Positions 8,230 to 14,633 of a stretch of DNA of 14,633 nucleotides are shown here, one piece after another. The notes beneath the pieces were generated by a model that saw nothing but the letters and a program-made list of their open reading frames with translations, did not search any database and was not told where the DNA came from. The stretch lies in assembly GCA_025449615.1 (NCBI GenBank), contig JANWJA010000011.1, forward strand, positions 1-14,633, given 5' to 3'. Within the stretch, counting starts at the first letter, position 1. Every line of letters begins with the position of its first letter. Source of the stretch: Methyloceanibacter sp. (lineage in GTDB: Bacteria > Pseudomonadota > Alphaproteobacteria > Rhizobiales > Methyloligellaceae). A program made the position numbers and the translations under genes.

Positions 8230-8248
8230 GAGGTGCTGTCAGCGCCTC
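8230..8248 (+). repeat. First hairpin of the tsf-pyrH spacer
   Basis: GAGGTGC (8230-8236) pairs with GCGCCTC (8242-8248), a 7-bp stem with one G-U pair and a 5-base loop (TGTCA). It starts 15 bases after the tsf stop. It is not followed by a T run, so it is more likely an RNA-stability or processing element than a terminator by itself. Confidence 0.4.
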
Positions 8249-8262
8249 AGCATTTCGCAGTC

Positions 8263-8296
8263 GCCCGCGTCGGATCGACCGACCGCGGGCATTTTC
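8263..8296 (+). terminator. Terminator-like hairpin between tsf and pyrH
   Basis: GCCCGCG (8263-8269) pairs with CGCGGGC (8284-8290). The stem continues as TCGG (8270-8273) with CCGA (8279-8282) across a single bulged C (8283), closing a 5-base loop. ATTTTC (8291-8296) follows directly. The stem is long and GC-rich but the T run is short, so partial termination (attenuation) is more plausible than a full stop. In E. coli, rpsB-tsf and pyrH are separate transcription units, so a terminator here fits precedent, although I see no clear pyrH promoter after it. Confidence 0.5.
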
Positions 8297-8309
8297 GGGA
8301 TGTAGGGTC

Positions 8310-9041
8310 ATGGCTCAATCACGCAAGCTGCTCTACAGCCGCCCGCTGGTGAAGCTCTCAGGCGAGGCCCTGATGGGCAAGGCCGGCTACGGCATCGATA
8401 ATTCCGTTCTATCCCGGATTGCCGGCGACCTCGCCGCGGCACTCGACCTCGGAGCGAAGCTCTCCGTCGTGATCGGCGGCGGCAATATCTATCGCGGGCT
8501 TAGCGGCGCCGCCGGCGGCATGGACCGGGTCAGCGGCGACTATATGGGCATGCTGGCGACGGTGATGAATGGACTGGCACTCGGGGCCGCCCTTGAAGCG
8601 CTGGGACGGCCCGCCCGCGTCATGTCTGCAATTTCGATGCCGACTGTCTGCGAACCTTTGATCCGTCCCCGCGCGCTCGACCATCTCGAAAAGGGCAGGG
8701 TGGTGATCCTGACCGGAGGCACCGGCAACCCGTTCTTCACCACCGATACGGCTGCCGCCCTTCGGGCCGCCGAGATGGGCTGCGACGGCCTCCTCAAGGC
8801 CACTCAGGTCGACGGCGTCTATAGCGCAGACCCCGAAACCACGCCGAATGCGACCCGTTACGACGAACTGACCTATGACGACGTGCTGCGCCAAGATCTC
8901 AGGATCATGGACGGCGCCGCGATCGCCCTTGCGAGAGACAATCGGATTCCGATAATTGTGTTCTCGATCAAGGCGAAAGGCGGCTTGGCCGACGTCTTAC
9001 AGGGGCGGGGTGCCTCGACCAAGGTCGCGGCAAAGGCTTGA
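8310..9041 (+). CDS. pyrH: UMP kinase (uridylate kinase)
   Basis: Cytoplasmic kinase that phosphorylates UMP to UDP in pyrimidine nucleotide synthesis, a step needed for UTP, CTP and UDP-sugars of envelope synthesis. It belongs to the amino-acid-kinase fold and is normally a UTP-inhibited hexamer. The 243 residues show KLSGEAL (15-21), the glycine loop GGGNIYRG (56-63), [15 protein letters not shown], the [16 protein letters not shown] substrate region, KATQVDGVY and a C-terminal IPIIVFSI strand. The reading frame is open further upstream, but ATG 8310 is chosen because the protein then starts just before the family N-terminus and clear of the hairpins. The Shine-Dalgarno is weak (GGGA at 8297-8300, or AGGG at 8304-8307, which is too close). 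The gene sits between tsf and frr, the common bacterial order. Confidence 0.96.
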   Translation: MAQSRKLLYSRPLVKLSGEALMGKAGYGIDNSVLSRIAGDLAAALDLGAKLSVVIGGGNIYRGLSGAAGGMDRVSGDYMGMLATVMNGLALGAALEALGRPARVMSAISMPTVCEPLIRPRALDHLEKGRVVILTGGTGNPFFTTDTAAALRAAEMGCDGLLKATQVDGVYSADPETTPNATRYDELTYDDVLRQDLRIMDGAAIALARDNRIPIIVFSIKAKGGLADVLQGRGASTKVAAKA

Positions 9042-9073
9042 GCGCGAGGCCGAAGCAAGTGCTTAGCCCAAGG

Positions 9074-9094
9074 GGCGCGGGCAAAACCCACGCC
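9074..9094 (+). repeat. Hairpin just before the frr ribosome-binding site
   Basis: GGCG (9074-9077) pairs with CGCC (9091-9094) and GGG (9079-9081) with CCC (9087-9089), with one C-A mismatch and a CAAAA loop. No T run follows, so it is not an intrinsic terminator. It ends one base before the purine-rich Shine-Dalgarno stretch of frr and could affect mRNA stability or ribosome access. Confidence 0.3.
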
Positions 9095-9108
9095 GAAAGG
9101 GAGGAGAG

Positions 9109-9669
9109 ATGACGAACTTCGACCTGAAGGAGACCGAGCGGCGCATGCGCGGCGCGCTCACCATCTTGAAACAGGAATTCGGCGGCTTGCGCACCGGCCG
9201 TGCCAGCGCCGCCCTGCTCGATCCCATCGTGGTGAACGCTTACGGCGGCAGCCCGATGCCGCTGAACCAGCTCGCCACCATCAACGTTCCCGAGCCCCGG
9301 CTGATCACCGTCCAAGTCTGGGACCAGAGCCAGATCGGCGCGGTCGAGCGTGCCATCCGTGAATCCAATCTCGGCCTCAATCCGATCGGTGAAGGTCAGT
9401 TGCTGCGCCTGCCGATCCCTGAGCTTAACCAAGAACGCCGTCAGGAGATTGCCAAGGTCGCGCATAAATATACTGAGCAGGCTCGCATCGCCGTCCGCAA
9501 CGTGCGCCGCGACGGCATGGAGCATCTGAAGAAGATGGAAAAGGACGGCGACATCAGTAAGGACGATCACCATTCGCTGTCGACCAAGGTGCAAGAATTG
9601 ACCGACAAGGTGATCAGGGAAATCGACGAGGCTCTGGCGGCCAAAGAAGCCGAGATCATGCATGTCTAA
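9109..9669 (+). CDS. frr: Ribosome recycling factor
   Basis: With EF-G, splits the post-termination 70S ribosome so that subunits can be reused. The 186 residues match the E. coli length (185). The tRNA-shaped protein's landmarks are present: [12 protein letters not shown] in the first helix, the beta-domain segment [20 protein letters not shown], the hinge [21 protein letters not shown], and [17 protein letters not shown] with KDGDISKDD in the helical bundle. The start ATG follows a purine-rich stretch, AAAGGGAGGAGAG (9096-9108), which contains AGGAGG-like matches and predicts efficient initiation. It lies 67 bases after pyrH and 36 bases before uppS, so it is probably part of one transcript with both. 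Confidence 0.97.
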   Translation: MTNFDLKETERRMRGALTILKQEFGGLRTGRASAALLDPIVVNAYGGSPMPLNQLATINVPEPRLITVQVWDQSQIGAVERAIRESNLGLNPIGEGQLLRLPIPELNQERRQEIAKVAHKYTEQARIAVRNVRRDGMEHLKKMEKDGDISKDDHHSLSTKVQELTDKVIREIDEALAAKEAEIMHV

Positions 9670-9705
9670 CCGACGGAAAACGATTGTTGGAATGGAGCGC
9701 GCAAT

Positions 9706-10461
9706 TTGACGCTCACCGCCGATAAGCTCGCCTGGGGCTCCGAGGGACCGGCGCCGCGCCATATCGCCATCATCATGGATGGCAATGGACGCTGGGCCGC
9801 CGAGCGTGGCTTGCCCCGAACCGAAGGCCACCGCCGGGGTGTGGAAAGCGTGCGCCGCACGGTCCGGGCCGCGATCGATCTCGGCATTACGCATCTCACG
9901 CTGTTCAGCTTCTCATCGGAGAATTGGGCGCGGCCCCCGCAAGAGGTCCACTATCTCTTCGGCCTGCTTCGCCGCTTCGTCCGCCGCGATCTGGCCGACC
10001 TTCACAAGAATGGTGTCAAGATCAACATCATCGGCGCGCGCGAAGGCCTTGAGAAAGACGTGCTCAAGCTGATCGACGACGCGGTCGAACTCACTAAGGA
10101 CAACACCGCGCTCGAACTCACCATCGCCTTCAATTACGGCGCCCGTGACGAAATCGCCCGCGCTGCTCGCCGCATTGCCGAGGATGTGACCGGCGGCAAG
10201 CTTGAGCCGCGTGAAATCACTGTCGAGCGCTTCGCCTCCTATCTCAATACCGCAGGAACGCCCGACCCGGATCTCCTGATCCGCACCAGCGGTGAGCTTC
10301 GCTTGAGCAATTTCCTGCTCTGGCAGCTCGCTTATAGCGAGTTCGTCTTCGTCGACACCTATTGGCCGGATTTCTCCAAGGAGACGCTCGAAGCCGCGAT
10401 CGCCGAGTATCAGCGGCGCAGCCGCCGCTTCGGTGGCCTTGCCGCAAGGTCGACCGCGTGA
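9706..10461 (+). CDS. uppS: Undecaprenyl diphosphate synthase (cis-prenyltransferase)
   Basis: Adds eight isopentenyl units to farnesyl diphosphate to make C55 undecaprenyl diphosphate, the precursor of the lipid carrier for peptidoglycan and surface polysaccharides. The 251 residues contain the cis-prenyltransferase motifs: MDGNGRWA with catalytic Asp25, the GHRRG segment, [11 protein letters not shown], and [21 protein letters not shown] with VDTYWPDF at the C-terminal end. The start is taken as TTG 9706: it has GGAG (9694-9697) at 8-base spacing, and the next in-frame ATG is the Met of the catalytic MDGNG motif, too far in. TTG usually lowers initiation. The last four bases overlap the proposed GTG start of cdsA, indicating coupling. 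Confidence 0.95.
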   Translation: MTLTADKLAWGSEGPAPRHIAIIMDGNGRWAAERGLPRTEGHRRGVESVRRTVRAAIDLGITHLTLFSFSSENWARPPQEVHYLFGLLRRFVRRDLADLHKNGVKINIIGAREGLEKDVLKLIDDAVELTKDNTALELTIAFNYGARDEIARAARRIAEDVTGGKLEPREITVERFASYLNTAGTPDPDLLIRTSGELRLSNFLLWQLAYSEFVFVDTYWPDFSKETLEAAIAEYQRRSRRFGGLAARSTA

Positions 10462-11315
10462 GGGCGCTTCCCGCTGCTCAGCGCAAAACCATGCCGGCAA
10501 CCGCTCCCCAACACGAGATCGCCAAGCGTGTCGCGTCTGCGGTGGTACTCGCCATTGTCGCGCTCGGCGCGGTGATTGCGAGTCCCTGGAGCTTCGCGGT
10601 CCTCGTCATCGTGGCAGGGGGCATCGTCGCCTGGGAGTGGGGTAAGCTCGTTCGTGGCACAGGCGCCGATCTAATTGCGTTGGTCGTGGCCCTGACGGTT
10701 GCGGCCATCGCGCTCCTGGTCACGCTCGGCAGAATTGATGCCGCCCTCATCTCTATTCCCGTTGCACTCGCTGCGGTCTGGGCTCTCAGCCTCGGTTCAC
10801 AAAATGCGGCTTGGTCGATCCTCGGTGTTGCTTACGCCGCGCTCCCGGCTTTCGCTCTAGTGTGGCTCCGCAGCGATCCAACTCTAGGCCTCGCTGCGAT
10901 GCTCTTTCTCCTCGCCGTGTCATGGACCACCGATACGGCGTCTTATGCTGCCGGCCGGCTCATCGGCGGCCCTAAGCTCGCGCCCATCATCTCGCCGAAG
11001 AAAACCTGGTCGGGGCTCATTATCGGCACAATTGCACCTGCAATCGTCGGCTATGCTACCTCCTTGTTGCTAAAGGACAGTTCGGGCTTTCGGCTCGCCC
11101 TTGTGAGCATCGCGATTGCCGCTTTTTGTCAGCTTGGCGATCTGAGCGAGAGCGCGGTGAAGCGAAAGTTCGGAACCAAGGATATGAGCCAGCTGATCCC
11201 AGGCCATGGCGGCCTGCTCGACCGGATTGATGGCCTCTTGTTTGCGAGCCTCGCGGCTGCTCTGATTGCCTTGCGCGACCCCTCGAGCCCAGGCCGCGGG
11301 CTATTGATGTGGTGA
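10458..11315 (+). CDS. cdsA: Phosphatidate cytidylyltransferase (CDP-diacylglycerol synthase)
   Basis: Integral inner-membrane enzyme that turns phosphatidic acid and CTP into CDP-diacylglycerol, the precursor of all major phospholipids. Multiple hydrophobic segments fill the protein, and the C-terminal family signature is intact: [11 protein letters not shown] (from residue 232) followed by [12 protein letters not shown], which carries metal-binding residues. Two starts are possible. GTG 10458 overlaps the uppS stop as GTGA and has AAGG (10446-10449) 8 bases upstream, giving 285 residues, the same as E. coli CdsA. ATG 10491 would give 274 residues but has no visible Shine-Dalgarno. I prefer the GTG. 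dxr follows after 4 bases. This uppS-cdsA-dxr-rseP-bamA order is typical of proteobacteria. Confidence 0.93.
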   Translation: MRALPAAQRKTMPATAPQHEIAKRVASAVVLAIVALGAVIASPWSFAVLVIVAGGIVAWEWGKLVRGTGADLIALVVALTVAAIALLVTLGRIDAALISIPVALAAVWALSLGSQNAAWSILGVAYAALPAFALVWLRSDPTLGLAAMLFLLAVSWTTDTASYAAGRLIGGPKLAPIISPKKTWSGLIIGTIAPAIVGYATSLLLKDSSGFRLALVSIAIAAFCQLGDLSESAVKRKFGTKDMSQLIPGHGGLLDRIDGLLFASLAAALIALRDPSSPGRGLLMW

Positions 11316-11319
11316 GCTT

Positions 11320-12537
11320 ATGAGTGTGCTGACCTACCCAAAGCCGCGCGAGGCGGTCCCGAGGCCGAACGCACCGAAGCGCGTCACGATTTTGGGCGCA
11401 ACCGGCTCGATCGGCGAGAACACGCTCGATCTCATCGGCCGCAATCAAGCCGACTACGAAGTCGTCGCGCTCACCGGCGGCAAGAACGTTTCGCGTCTCG
11501 CAGCGCTCGCCCGCACCCATCGCGCCAAGCGCGCTGTCATTGCCGATCAATCCTGTTACGCCGAGCTCCGCGACGCACTCTCCGGTAGCGGAATTGAAGC
11601 CGCTTCCGGTTCCGATGCGGTGGAAGAGGCAGCATCACTCCCGGCTGATTGGGTCATGGGCGCCATCGTCGGCATCGCCGGCCTTAAGCCCACGCTCGAA
11701 GCCGTGCGCCAGGGTACATGCACGGCAATCGCCAACAAGGAATGTCTGGTTGCCGCGGGCGAGCTCTTCATGTCGGAGGTCGCGCGCCATCGCACCCGGC
11801 TGCTGCCGGTCGACTCGGAGCACTCGGCTGTGTACCAGGTCCTCGCCGACTCCGACGTTGCGAGAATCGACAAGATTTACCTGACCGCGTCGGGCGGACC
11901 GTTCCGTTCCATGAGCCGGAATGACATGGAGCGCGTGACCCCGGAACAAGCGCTCATGCATCCAAATTGGTCGATGGGGCCGAAAGTCACCATCGATTCC
12001 GCGACGCTGATGAACAAAGGCCTCGAGCTGATCGAGGCCTATTATTTGTTCGGTCTGCGCACCGACCAGCTCGACGTTCTGATCCACCCGCAATCTGTCG
12101 TGCATTGCCTGCTCTATCACCGCGACGGCTCGGTGCTGGCGCAAATGAGCCAGCCCGATATGCGCACGCCCATCGCCTATAGCCTGGCCTGGCCGGAGCG
12201 GATGCATGCGCCGGTGGCGCGCCTCGATCTTGCCAAGCTCGGCGCGCTCTATTTCGAAGCACCGGACATGATGCGATTCCCTGCACTTCGCATCGCTCTG
12301 GAAGCCTTGGCGACAGGAGGCAGTGCCACGACCGTGCTCAATGCGGCCAATGAGGTCGCTGTCCAAGCCTTTCTCGCCAAGCGGATCGGATTCCTCGCCA
12401 TTGCAGCACTTGTCGAGGCAACATTGGAGGCCGCCGCGGGCCTTACCGCGGCAGCGCCGAAAAATGTCGAAGAGGTCCTCGGCATCGATCAAGAGGCCAG
12501 GGGATATGCCGAGACGCTCCTCCAACGATTTGCATGA
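11320..12537 (+). CDS. dxr: 1-deoxy-D-xylulose 5-phosphate reductoisomerase
   Basis: Second step of the MEP pathway: NADPH-dependent conversion of DXP to 2-C-methyl-D-erythritol 4-phosphate, the target of fosmidomycin. The 405 residues show the NADPH loop GATGSIG (26-32), ANKECLVAAGELFM, the metal-binding D165 and E167 in LPVDSEHSA and E236 in NKGLELIEA, the flexible active-site segment ASGGPFRSM, HPNWSMGPKVTIDSATLMNKG, and the C-terminal alpha-helical domain. There is an N-terminal lead of about 19 residues before the first beta strand. ATG 11320 lies 4 bases after the cdsA stop and has only a weak Shine-Dalgarno (GGTGAG, 11311-11316), so expression probably relies on coupling. Its product ultimately supplies the isoprenoid units used by UppS in the same cluster. 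Confidence 0.97.
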   Translation: MSVLTYPKPREAVPRPNAPKRVTILGATGSIGENTLDLIGRNQADYEVVALTGGKNVSRLAALARTHRAKRAVIADQSCYAELRDALSGSGIEAASGSDAVEEAASLPADWVMGAIVGIAGLKPTLEAVRQGTCTAIANKECLVAAGELFMSEVARHRTRLLPVDSEHSAVYQVLADSDVARIDKIYLTASGGPFRSMSRNDMERVTPEQALMHPNWSMGPKVTIDSATLMNKGLELIEAYYLFGLRTDQLDVLIHPQSVVHCLLYHRDGSVLAQMSQPDMRTPIAYSLAWPERMHAPVARLDLAKLGALYFEAPDMMRFPALRIALEALATGGSATTVLNAANEVAVQAFLAKRIGFLAIAALVEATLEAAAGLTAAAPKNVEEVLGIDQEARGYAETLLQRFA

Positions 12538-12585
12538 TGGTCGCGAGCGGGCTACAAAGGTTCAACAGCCGGGATAAAGACTTCA

Positions 12586-13728
12586 ATGGAAACGATTACT
12601 CGTGTTTTTGGCTCTAGTGGCGCGTGGCTTCTTACCCCGCTCGGATTTATCTTTGTTTTGACCATCGTGGTCTTCTTCCATGAGCTTGGCCATTTCCTCG
12701 TAGCGCGTTGGTGCGGCGTGACCGTCAAAGCCTTCTCCATTGGCTTCGGTCCCGAGATCTTCGGTTTCACCGATAAAAAGGGCACACGTTGGCGCCTCTG
12801 CTGGATCCCGCTCGGGGGCTACGTGAAGTTCGTCGATGACGACGATGTGACGAGCTCAAGCGGCAAGACGCTGAAGCGCCTGACCAACGAGCAGCGGAAG
12901 GGCAGCTTCCGGGATAAGCCGGTTGGCGCGCGTGCCGCCGTGGTTGCCGCGGGCCCGATCGCCAACTTTCTTTTAGCCGTCGCGATTTTCACCTTCATTT
13001 TCAGCGTTTTTGGCCAGCAAATTACCTCGGCCAAGGTCGATTCGATCGGCCCCGGCAGTGCAGCGGAGCGTGCCGGCTTCCAGCCTGGTGATCTCATCCT
13101 CAGCATCGATGGCGAACTGATCGAGAGCTTCAGCGATATGCAGCGCATCGTGAGCGCCAGTCCAAATCAGGCGCTCAACTTCGTCGTCAAGCGAGGCGAC
13201 CAGACCGTCAATTTGGTAGCAACCCCGGAATTCAAGGAATTCACCGACAATTTCGGCAACAAGATGCGGATTGGGCTGTTGGGTATCCAGCGGAGTGCTT
13301 CGCCCGAAGAGTGGACCGTCAAACGGCACAATCCGGTCGAGGCTTTCGTCGCCGGCGTCAAAGAGTGCTATTTCATCGTCTCGCGCTCAATCAGCTATCT
13401 CTACGGCATTGCCTCCGGGCGCGAAGCCGCCGACCAGCTCGGCGGCCCGATCCGAATCGCCCAGCTTTCGGGACAAGTCGCTACAGTCGGCTTTATTCCA
13501 CTGCTCAACTTCGCCGCTATCATTTCCGTAAGTATTGGCCTGTTAAATCTGTTTCCAATCCCAATGTTGGATGGCGGACATCTTCTGTTCTACGGTATTG
13601 AAGCGATCCGGGGGAAGCCGTTGAGCGAATACACCCAGGAGATCGGTTTCCGCATTGGCCTCGCCTTCGTACTTATGCTAATGATCTTCGCGACGTGGAA
13701 TGACCTGATTCATATGATGTTTTCCTAA
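12586..13728 (+). CDS. rseP: Site-2 metalloprotease, RseP/MmpA type
   Basis: Zinc intramembrane protease that cleaves membrane-bound substrates such as anti-sigma factors and leftover signal peptides. In Caulobacter the homologue MmpA acts on PodJ. The 380 residues contain HELGH (32-36, catalytic Glu33) in TM1, TM2 at about 118-140, one PDZ domain at about 140-210 (PGSAAERAGFQPGDLILSIDG), TM3 at about 302-325, the second active-site motif LDG with Asp329 in NLFPIPMLDGGH, and TM4 at about 352-376. E. coli RseP is about 450 residues with two PDZ domains, so this is the compact form common in alphaproteobacteria. ATG 12586 has only a weak upstream GGGA (12571-12574). The gap to dxr is 48 bases. 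Its placement directly before bamA is the usual one. Confidence 0.95.
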   Translation: METITRVFGSSGAWLLTPLGFIFVLTIVVFFHELGHFLVARWCGVTVKAFSIGFGPEIFGFTDKKGTRWRLCWIPLGGYVKFVDDDDVTSSSGKTLKRLTNEQRKGSFRDKPVGARAAVVAAGPIANFLLAVAIFTFIFSVFGQQITSAKVDSIGPGSAAERAGFQPGDLILSIDGELIESFSDMQRIVSASPNQALNFVVKRGDQTVNLVATPEFKEFTDNFGNKMRIGLLGIQRSASPEEWTVKRHNPVEAFVAGVKECYFIVSRSISYLYGIASGREAADQLGGPIRIAQLSGQVATVGFIPLLNFAAIISVSIGLLNLFPIPMLDGGHLLFYGIEAIRGKPLSEYTQEIGFRIGLAFVLMLMIFATWNDLIHMMFS

Positions 13729-13735
13729 TTTTGGG

Positions 13736-13783
13736 GGCCTGCAGCAAACCCGCCGCCAAGGGCATAAGAGGCCAGCTGCAGCC
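13736..13783 (+). repeat. Inverted repeat downstream of rseP
   Basis: GGC-C-TGCAGC (13736-13745) pairs with GCTGCA-GCC (13775-13783): nine base pairs with one bulged C and a 29-base loop. It starts 7 bases after the rseP stop. No T run follows, so it is not a typical intrinsic terminator; it may protect the 3' end of the upstream mRNA or be a binding site. A second perfect repeat, CGATCC (13826-13831) with GGATCG (13852-13857), lies closer to bamA. Confidence 0.35.
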
Positions 13784-13790
13784 AGACGTG

Positions 13791-13816
13791 GGAACCAAAA
13801 ATAGCCACAAAACGGT
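13791..13816 (+). promoter_or_regulatory. Possible ECF-sigma promoter of bamA
   Basis: GGAAC (13791-13795), 17 bases, then CGGT (13813-13816). The alphaproteobacterial EcfG-type consensus is GGAAC-N16-17-CGTT, so this is one mismatch away. The start point would fall near 13823, about 57 nt before the bamA ATG. A small hairpin, GCCAC (13804-13808) with GTGGC (13815-13819), overlaps it. In E. coli bamA is under envelope-stress (sigma-E) control, which makes a stress promoter here plausible but not shown. The rest of the 151-base gap holds only the inverted repeats already listed and a TAGTAT (13833-13838) with no partner -35. Confidence 0.35.
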
Positions 13817-13879
13817 GGCCAGTTTCGATCCTTAGTATCGCGTCCTGATGGGGATCGGCGTGAGGGGACAACACCAGTA

Positions 13880-14633
13880 ATGGTGCGGCAAGTCTTGGGC
13901 CGAGGGCTGTTCGCAGCCCTCCTTGTGTTATCTGCTGTCCCGCTTTCGCTGATTGCCAGCGTGAGTTTAGGGACGCAGCCCGCTTATGCCCAAGATTCGG
14001 GTGCCATCAAAAGCATTCGCGTCGAAGGCAATAAGCGCGTCGAGCCGGAGACGGTTCGTTCCTACCTGACCTTCTCCTCGGGTGACCCTTACGATCCCGC
14101 CAAAGTCGACGATTCGTTGAAGGCCCTGTTTGCCACCGGTCTGTTCCAGGACGTCCGCATGCGCAAAGAGGGGTCTACCCTCGTCGTCACCCTGGTCGAA
14201 AACCCGATCGTCAATCGCGTGGCCTTCGAGGGCAACAAAGAGATCGAGGACGACACGCTGTCTACGGAGGTCCAGCTCAAGCCTCGCGCGGTCTATACGC
14301 GAGCCCGGGTACAGGCCGACGTCCAGCGCATCCTCAACCTCTACAGGCGCCAGGGCCTCTATGCCGCGCAGGTGGAACCCAAGATTATCAATCTCGACAA
14401 TAACCGCATCGACGTGGTGTTCGAGATCAATGAGGGCCCGACGACTAAGGTTCGGGCCATCAATTTCATCGGCAACTCGGCCTTCAGCGACTCGCAGCTG
14501 CGTTTTATCATCACGACCACGCAGACCAATTTGCTGAGTTTCCTCAAGAGCACCAACATTTACGACCCCGATCGGCTCAATTTGGATCGTGAGTTGTTGC
14601 GGCAGTTCTACATGAAGAACGGTTATGCCGACG
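13880..14633 (+). CDS. bamA: Outer membrane protein assembly factor BamA, N-terminal part (runs off window)
   Basis: Central component of the BAM complex, which folds beta-barrel proteins into the outer membrane. Only 251 codons are present, and the frame is open to the last base. The protein begins with a signal peptide (about 1-37) with a positive start, a hydrophobic core and an AYA site before QDS. POTRA1 (about 42-109; IKSIRVEGNKRVEPETV, LFATGLFQDV), POTRA2 (about 110-187; VNRVAFEGNKEIEDD, YRRQGLYAAQV, FEINEGP) and most of POTRA3 (from about 188; VRAINFIGNSAFSD) follow. POTRA4-5 and the barrel would lie downstream. ATG 13880 is chosen because it gives a full signal peptide. The nearest Shine-Dalgarno, AGGGG at 13863-13867, is 12 bases away, a longish spacing. 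An immediately following GTG (13883) is an alternative. The position after rseP supports the call. Confidence 0.95.
   Translation, partial: MVRQVLGRGLFAALLVLSAVPLSLIASVSLGTQPAYAQDSGAIKSIRVEGNKRVEPETVRSYLTFSSGDPYDPAKVDDSLKALFATGLFQDVRMRKEGSTLVVTLVENPIVNRVAFEGNKEIEDDTLSTEVQLKPRAVYTRARVQADVQRILNLYRRQGLYAAQVEPKIINLDNNRIDVVFEINEGPTTKVRAINFIGNSAFSDSQLRFIITTTQTNLLSFLKSTNIYDPDRLNLDRELLRQFYMKNGYAD

Noticed and set aside
8082..8309. N-terminal extension of pyrH overlapping tsf
   Set aside because: It would overlap tsf by more than 130 bases and run through the hairpin region; the UMP kinase family starts at the ATG at 8310.
10362..10457. Longer cdsA starting inside uppS
   Set aside because: The extra residues are arginine-rich and out-of-frame uppS sequence. 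GTG 10458, with a Shine-Dalgarno and a stop-start overlap, is better.
1..14633. Defence system, prophage, insertion sequence, CRISPR array or biosynthetic cluster
   Set aside because: All 13 genes are recognisable housekeeping genes in a conserved order on one strand, with no direct repeats, integrase, transposase or tRNA gene.

Overview
The window looks like a core-chromosome segment of an alphaproteobacterium, most likely of the Hyphomicrobiales (Rhizobiales). I base this on the GC-rich coding sequence, on the gene order proS-lolC/E-lolD-dnaE followed by rpsB-tsf-pyrH-frr-uppS-cdsA-dxr-rseP-bamA, on an RseP with one PDZ domain, and on a GAAC-N7-GAAC repeat of the alphaproteobacterial LexA-box type. 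The genus cannot be read from the sequence. All 13 genes lie on the + strand, none appears broken, and I see no mobile element, tRNA, rRNA or CRISPR array. No gene-free stretch exceeds 193 bases.

Layout. 1-2513: the end of proS (prolyl-tRNA synthetase), start-stop overlapped with a LolC/LolE-family permease gene, then lolD; the last two encode the inner-membrane lipoprotein-release ABC transporter. 2514-2629: a control region with a possible sigma70-type promoter, a perfect GAAC-N7-GAAC repeat inside it, and an inverted repeat reaching the Shine-Dalgarno site of dnaE. 2630-6121: dnaE, the replicative polymerase alpha subunit. 6122-6314: a strong-looking promoter (TTGCCA-N17-TATAAA, GC-rich discriminator) and a leader of about 120 nt before rpsB. 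6315-8215: rpsB and tsf (ribosomal protein S2 and EF-Ts). 8216-8309: two tandem hairpins, the second terminator-like. 8310-13728: pyrH, frr, uppS, cdsA, dxr and rseP, tightly packed. 13729-13879: inverted repeats and a possible ECF-sigma promoter. 13880-end: the first 251 codons of bamA, covering the signal peptide, POTRA1-2 and most of POTRA3.

The genes link translation (proS, rpsB, tsf, frr), UTP supply (pyrH), isoprenoid supply and lipid carrier (dxr, uppS), phospholipid precursor (cdsA), membrane proteolysis (rseP) and outer-membrane assembly (bamA, Lol system). Dxr makes the MEP-pathway intermediate that ultimately feeds UppS, so the second cluster contains both an early isoprenoid step and the undecaprenyl step used in envelope synthesis.

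I found no undescribed multi-gene system. The best leads are regulatory: a candidate SOS operator upstream of the replicative dnaE, two GGAAC-N17 ECF-like promoter candidates before dnaE and bamA, and an arginine/glycine-rich C-terminal extension on ribosomal protein S2.
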